Source: an uncultured Acidimicrobiales bacterium
GTDB lineage: Bacteria > Actinomycetota > Acidimicrobiia > Acidimicrobiales > SZUA-35
DNA length: 19,062 nt
Assembly (NCBI GenBank): GCA_938008925.1
Contig: CALLIQ010000662.1
Coordinates: forward strand, 1 to 19,062
Direction of reading: 5' to 3'
Shown here piece by piece: positions 15,046 through 19,062 of the stretch (positions are counted from its first letter, which is position 1; each line of letters opens with the position of its first letter). Made by a program: the position numbers and the translations under genes. The notes under the pieces were generated by a model that worked only from the letters and a program-made list of their open reading frames with translations, was not told the DNA's origin and did no database searches.

Positions 15046-18000
15046 TCAGGTGTCGTGAGCGTGGACCTGATTCGCATCCAGGTGGCGAAGGATGTGGGGG
15101 TGGACGTCGCGATCCGCGTGCGTGCCGACGATGCCGTCGAGATGGGCGTAGTCGTCGAGGTAAAGCAACTCGAACAGTGCCGGATCGTGATGTGAGCGCA
15201 GCCACGCCAGCGTCTTCGCCATGCCTCCCGGCCGGAAGATGTAGTTCTTCTCGCCCTGGATGAACAGCATCGGCAGGCCGAGCCGCTCGACGTTCGGCCG
15301 ATACGTGTCGTTGCCTTCGTGGTCGACGGCACGCCCCTTGCGCAAGATGAGGGCGAGATGGCGGAGCGGTTTCACCTCGCCGACACCGAACGCTGCGGTG
15401 AACGACTCGTGGGTCGCGGCGTTCAGCTGATCGTGGGTGTGGGTCAGCCCGAAGATGGCGTTGAGCCAGCGACACATCGGGACCTGGCACGCCTCTCCCT
15501 TCGGGATCGGGAGGACGCCGGCGGCGAGATCGGTCAGGCGGTCCTTGGTGGACCGGGTGACGCTCGGCTCGAGTGAGCGGACGCCCAGCACGTGGAACAG
15601 GTCGGCGACGCGCAGTGCGTTCTTGAAGCGGTTGAGCGCCGAGGTCTCGGTGTTGACGGTGAACTGGGAACAGACGGCGCTGCGAATCCCGTCGACGCCG
15701 GAGAGGATGGCCATCATGATCGACACCGATCCGACGCAGTGCCCGACCGCCTGGACGGAGTCGGCGCCGGTGATCCGTCGCACCTCATCGACGGCCCGGG
15801 GCCAGTCGAGGGTCGCGATGTCGTCGATCGTGAACCGACTGCGGCTCGACGGCAGGGCGATGCTGGCCCGGTAGTCGAACAGCCAGACGTCATAGCCAGC
15901 CTCGACGAGCGTCTCGGTCAACGTCGTGTCGGTCGTCGGTTCGGCGAAGGAGTTCGCCCGCATCGCGAATCCGGCCGCGAGCAGCACGGGGCCCTTCTCG
16001 CCGCCCTCGAAGCGGGTGAGGAGCAGTTCTGCGTCGTCGGGCACGGCGTCGAGGACGGCGGTGCCCCTCGTGCGCAGGTGGTCGGGCGCGCTCATGGCCA
16101 CCTCGGCGACGGCGGCGTCGTCGAGTTCGCGCCAGCCGGTCGATGGGCTGTACGCATGTGCCGCCGGGGTCGGAAGGCGCAGCGATCGCAGGCCGGTGAA
16201 CGGTTGGTGATCGGGGCGATCCGCCTCGGCCAACAAGCCGCCGTAGATCGGCAGGAACGCACCGGTGAAGGCGCGAGCGAACCGGTACTTGAGCCGTTGT
16301 CGACGAACGACGCCGGCGTGGGGCGCATCGATGGTCCAGAGCTGTCGCATCAGGTCGGGCACCGTGATGCGCAGCATCCCTCGGCCGATGGCGTCGCCGT
16401 CGACCTCGGAGAGGGTGACGAACAGCGTGGTGGTGTCTCGCCAGCCCTTGAGCATCGAACCGGTGCGAACGACCTTGTGGCCCTCGAAGTCGAATCGCTG
16501 TCCGTCGGTGGTGGTCAGTCGCATGCGATACGACATGTTCCACTCCTCGGCGGAGTCCGCGACGCGGCTGAGCAGACGGAACTCGCCATCGCTGACGGCG
16601 AGCGGGTCACTCGAGAGGATCGGCGCGTCAACGGTGCCCGTGAAGCCGACGACCCGGCCGGGGTCATCGGCGAGACGATCGACGTCGTCCACGCGAATCG
16701 TGAGCACGAACGAGAAGGGCGATGCGTCCGCCCGGCCCTTCTTGACCCCGGTTTCGTAGGTCTCGCTCCCGAGCCCGATCCAACCGACCATGCGCTCGGT
16801 GAACACCACCTCATTCGGCTGGGGGTAGATCTGCAGTGCGGTGTCGATCGGTTCCACCGCGGGCGCGACGTCGAGCGGCCACGCGTTGTCGCTGGCGATG
16901 AGGGCGACGGCGCGCTCGGCCAACGCCGAGATGGTGAGCGACGGGTTGGTGTCGACGGGGCGGGCGACCACGGAGCCGTCCATGACAAACAACCCGGCGT
17001 GGGTGTCGGTGCCCGACGAACCGGCGAAGACCTCGCACCGATCGTTCACCACGCCGCCGACGGCATCGTCAGCCATGACGCACCCGCCGAGCGGGTGAAC
17101 GGTGATCAACTGGTGGCCCATCGCCTCGGTCCACCACATCTCCGGCGTGTACTGGGCGCCGATTGCGGGGGAGACCTTCTCGAGCAGCGCGTTGTTGCGG
17201 CGGATGTGGACGTCGGTCGGGCCGGCCGGCCAGTCGACGGTGACGCGATCGTCGACGAGCGTCAGGCGGCCGTTCGACTCGTCGTTGCTCATCACCAAGT
17301 AGGTGAGTGTGTGTCGGGCGGCCTCCCGCCAGGAGCGAAAAATCATCCGGATCTTCTTGCGGACGGGGGCGTTGCTGGCGGTGAGTGCGGTGAACAGCAA
17401 CGTCAGCGGAAGCACCCGTCCGAGCACGCCGGGGATGGCGCCCTCCTCGATGACGAGGTCGCCGCTCGACAGACCGGGTGGCTCCGCACCCTCGACGACG
17501 GGCACGACGCCGCTGATGGTTGGCCCGACGGGCTCACCTGCCGCCTTCGGTCGCCAACCGATCGCGTTGACATCGCGATCGGAGTCGTAGCCGAACCCGA
17601 GCACGTCACCGTTGCCATTGAACCGCTCGCCGAGCTTGTCGGACACGTCGAGACCGGCGTCTCGCGAGCGCAGCAGGATCTCGGTCGAACCGAGGGTGCC
17701 CGCCGCGAGCACGACCATGTCGGCTCGGATCGTCTGGGTCGGCGCGTCGAACATGCGGCGGCCGCTCGACACCTCGTGGAAGGCGACTTCCCACCGTCGC
17801 CCGCCCCGCTCGACCGGACGGACGGTGTCGACCGATCGTTTCGTGAAGATCTGCGCGCCGTTCGCGACCGCGTCCGGCAGGTAGTTCATGAGCACGGTGT
17901 TCTTGGCGCCGACATTGCAGCCGGCGATGCAGTTGCCGCAGTTGTTGCAGGCTGGCTGGGTCACACCGGCAGCGTTGGTCGTCTGGCTGAACGTCACGTT

Positions 18001-18528
18001 GACCGGTGCCCGATGCAGCGGCGTCTCGAGGTGGTCGGCAACGGTCTGGAGCGCATCGAGTTTGGCCAGCGGTGGCGCATCGTCCGGATAGGCGTTCGAT
18101 CCGAGCCACCGCTCGGCCCGGTCGAAGTAGGGATCGAGCTCGCGCTTGTTGTCGCCGCGGAGCGCCGCTGGCCAGCGATCGTCGTCGAAGACGGCAGGGA
18201 GCGGCCGGAGGGCCACGTTCGCGTTGATCAGCGAGGTGCCGCCGAGCCCGCAGCCGACGAGCACGTTGACCTCGTCGTCGAACCGGAAGTCATACAGCGC
18301 CGTCGGCGAGCCGTAGCGGCGCTTGATGGTGTTGATCTGGCTCTGTTTGGCGGCCTCTCGGAAGGTCTCCGGAAAGTCGCCGGGCCAGTGTTCGCCACCC
18401 CGCTCCAAGACGCAGACGGTTCGGCCGGCCCGAGCGAGGCGAGACGCCGCGATCGCTCCGCCGTAGCCCGACCCGATCACGACCACGTCGTACTCCGGTT
18501 GGAGTGACCGTTCCCTCTCACTCAGCAT
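15046..18528 (-). CDS. GMC (cholesterol-oxidase-like) oxidoreductase fused to an alpha/beta hydrolase
   Basis: The 1160-residue protein is a fusion. The N-terminal ~540 residues form a GMC flavoprotein: FAD loop GSGYGG at 19-24, a ribose-binding acid near Glu42, a cysteine cluster CxxCGxCxxxC (Cys194, 197, 200, 204) as in cholesterol oxidases of the ChoD type, HPLGGC at 478-483, and the C-terminal FAD segment NPSLTISALAERA. Residues ~545-825 are a middle region of unknown fold. Residues ~828-1160 form an alpha/beta hydrolase whose nucleophile elbow is GHCVGS, with Cys931 in place of Ser; His1129 (YAHLD) is the likely catalytic His. Substrates are probably sterol-like or other hydrophobic alcohols and esters. 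It lies 21 bases after an ABC ATPase gene but has its own TANNNT box. The gene order oxidase-hydrolase in one chain suggests consecutive reactions. Confidence 0.9.
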   Translation of the reverse strand: MLSERERSLQPEYDVVVIGSGYGGAIAASRLARAGRTVCVLERGGEHWPGDFPETFREAAKQSQINTIKRRYGSPTALYDFRFDDEVNVLVGCGLGGTSLINANVALRPLPAVFDDDRWPAALRGDNKRELDPYFDRAERWLGSNAYPDDAPPLAKLDALQTVADHLETPLHRAPVNVTFSQTTNAAGVTQPACNNCGNCIAGCNVGAKNTVLMNYLPDAVANGAQIFTKRSVDTVRPVERGGRRWEVAFHEVSSGRRMFDAPTQTIRADMVVLAAGTLGSTEILLRSRDAGLDVSDKLGERFNGNGDVLGFGYDSDRDVNAIGWRPKAAGEPVGPTISGVVPVVEGAEPPGLSSGDLVIEEGAIPGVLGRVLPLTLLFTALTASNAPVRKKIRMIFRSWREAARHTLTYLVMSNDESNGRLTLVDDRVTVDWPAGPTDVHIRRNNALLEKVSPAIGAQYTPEMWWTEAMGHQLITVHPLGGCVMADDAVGGVVNDRCEVFAGSSGTDTHAGLFVMDGSVVARPVDTNPSLTISALAERAVALIASDNAWPLDVAPAVEPIDTALQIYPQPNEVVFTERMVGWIGLGSETYETGVKKGRADASPFSFVLTIRVDDVDRLADDPGRVVGFTGTVDAPILSSDPLAVSDGEFRLLSRVADSAEEWNMSYRMRLTTTDGQRFDFEGHKVVRTGSMLKGWRDTTTLFVTLSEVDGDAIGRGMLRITVPDLMRQLWTIDAPHAGVVRRQRLKYRFARAFTGAFLPIYGGLLAEADRPDHQPFTGLRSLRLPTPAAHAYSPSTGWRELDDAAVAEVAMSAPDHLRTRGTAVLDAVPDDAELLLTRFEGGEKGPVLLAAGFAMRANSFAEPTTDTTLTETLVEAGYDVWLFDYRASIALPSSRSRFTIDDIATLDWPRAVDEVRRITGADSVQAVGHCVGSVSIMMAILSGVDGIRSAVCSQFTVNTETSALNRFKNALRVADLFHVLGVRSLEPSVTRSTKDRLTDLAAGVLPIPKGEACQVPMCRWLNAIFGLTHTHDQLNAATHESFTAAFGVGEVKPLRHLALILRKGRAVDHEGNDTYRPNVERLGLPMLFIQGEKNYIFRPGGMAKTLAWLRSHHDPALFELLYLDDYAHLDGIVGTHADRDVHPHILRHLDANQVHAHDT

Positions 18529-18534
18529 CGGGGC

Positions 18535-18540
18535 AACCTA
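18535..18540 (-). promoter_or_regulatory. Putative -10 box for leaderless GMC-hydrolase mRNA
   Basis: On the minus strand TAGGTT lies six bases before the ATG at 18528, with no Shine-Dalgarno sequence. The box sits in the 21-base gap after the ABC ATPase gene, so the fusion enzyme may be transcribed on its own as well as by read-through. Confidence 0.5.
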
Positions 18541-18549
18541 GTGCGTGGC

Positions 18550-19062
18550 TCAGTCGCCGGCGCCCGCCATCAAGAGTCCGACCTGCTCGCGGGTGGCCTG
18601 ATCGGCCGGGATGTTGGCCACGATCTCGCCCTCGTAGATCACGGCGATGCGATCGGCGAGGCTGAAGATCTCGTCGAGCTCGGCCGAGACGAGGAGCACA
18701 GCGGCGCCTCGATCGCGCTCGGCGACCAACTGCTCGTGGATGAATTCGATCGAACCGACGTCGACCCCGCGGGTCGGCTGCGACGCCACGACCAGCTGAT
18801 TGTCGGTGCTGAGCTCGCGGGCGACGATGACCTTCTGCTTGTTACCGCCCGACAGCGACTTGGCTGGCGTCTCGATGCTCGGCGTCGCGACGTCGTAGCG
18901 CTGAACCAGGTCTTCTGCGTTCGCGTTGATGGCGCCGAATTGGCGTCGGCCGCCGGTGGCGAAGTCGGGCTCGAAGTAGCGGTTGAGTACGAGATTGTCG
19001 GCGATCGAATAGGTCCCGACGAGACCGTCCTTCTCCCGGTCTTCGGGTACGTGGGCGACGCC
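18550..19062 (-). CDS. ABC transporter ATP-binding protein, C-terminal part (RbsA/YufO type)
   Basis: The gene enters from the right edge; 170 residues of its C-terminal half are visible and the frame is open across the whole stretch. The visible part begins GVAHVPEDREKDGLVG and contains the ABC signature LSGGNKQK, then ASQPTRGVDVGS in the Walker B/D-loop region, where the usual catalytic Glu is Gln. This pattern is typical of the second, less active nucleotide-binding domain of sugar or nucleoside importers such as RbsA and YufO. The first domain, Walker A of this domain and the start lie outside the window. It would energise import through a permease and a lipoprotein receptor, not seen here. 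The GMC-hydrolase gene follows 21 bases after its stop, so a functional link to an imported compound is possible but unproven. Confidence 0.93.
   Translation of the reverse strand, partial: GVAHVPEDREKDGLVGTYSIADNLVLNRYFEPDFATGGRRQFGAINANAEDLVQRYDVATPSIETPAKSLSGGNKQKVIVARELSTDNQLVVASQPTRGVDVGSIEFIHEQLVAERDRGAAVLLVSAELDEIFSLADRIAVIYEGEIVANIPADQATREQVGLLMAGAGD

Noticed and set aside
17922..17958. Ferredoxin-type iron-sulphur cluster in the GMC protein
   Set aside because: The CxxCGxCxxxC pattern occurs in ChoD-like cholesterol oxidases and may be structural; nothing else indicates a separate ferredoxin domain, so it was not called as one.
15592..18507. A 971-codon open frame on the plus strand
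   Set aside because: It lies entirely opposite the GMC-hydrolase gene, whose motifs are clear. Long antisense frames are expected in GC-rich genes, and its translation shows no domain motif.

Overview
The window is GC-rich, with codon use dominated by C- or G-ending codons such as GTC, CTC, ATC and GAC. Several genes have a TANNNT -10 box only 6-10 bases from the start codon and no Shine-Dalgarno sequence, which is the leaderless arrangement common in Actinobacteria. Protein types and codon style fit a free-living actinobacterium, perhaps of the Acidimicrobiia (Ilumatobacter-like). That placement is an inference. I see no transposase, integrase, tRNA, rRNA, CRISPR array or prophage gene, so this looks like resident chromosome.

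Left part (1-5265, all +): a DEAD-box RNA helicase with a long Arg/Asp- and Gly-rich tail, a CPA1-type cation:proton antiporter with a C-terminal nucleotide-binding-like domain, and a membrane-anchored HtrA-type serine protease with one PDZ domain. The 100 bases before the protease hold three perfect inverted repeats.

Middle part (5266-10028, all +): a TetR-type regulator behind a 39-base interrupted palindrome that overlaps its putative -10 box; a 300-base non-coding stretch with a tandem repeat and three perfect inverted repeats; a stand-alone degenerate receiver-like protein; a NarL/LuxR-type response regulator with an almost complete receiver; a small membrane protein; and a YtcJ-type amidohydrolase. 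The two receiver proteins look like a pair that has diverged from standard phosphorelay signalling. The membrane protein and amidohydrolase probably share a transcript.

Right part (10029-19062): a near-perfect 43-base terminator separates the amidohydrolase from a convergent metallophosphoesterase that carries a C-terminal beta-sandwich domain resembling aegerolysin/ET79 proteins. A very large signalling protein diverges from it: an eroded class III cyclase domain, an AAA-type ATPase and a helical repeat region. Convergent to that, on the minus strand, are the end of an RbsA/YufO-type ABC ATPase that runs off the window and a 1160-residue fusion of a cholesterol-oxidase-like GMC oxidoreductase with an alpha/beta hydrolase that has a cysteine at the nucleophile position.

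No single pathway ties the whole window together. The most unusual items are the two fusion enzymes, the degenerate receiver pair with its palindrome-rich upstream region, and the TetR palindrome. All annotations come from reading the sequence; no database search was run.
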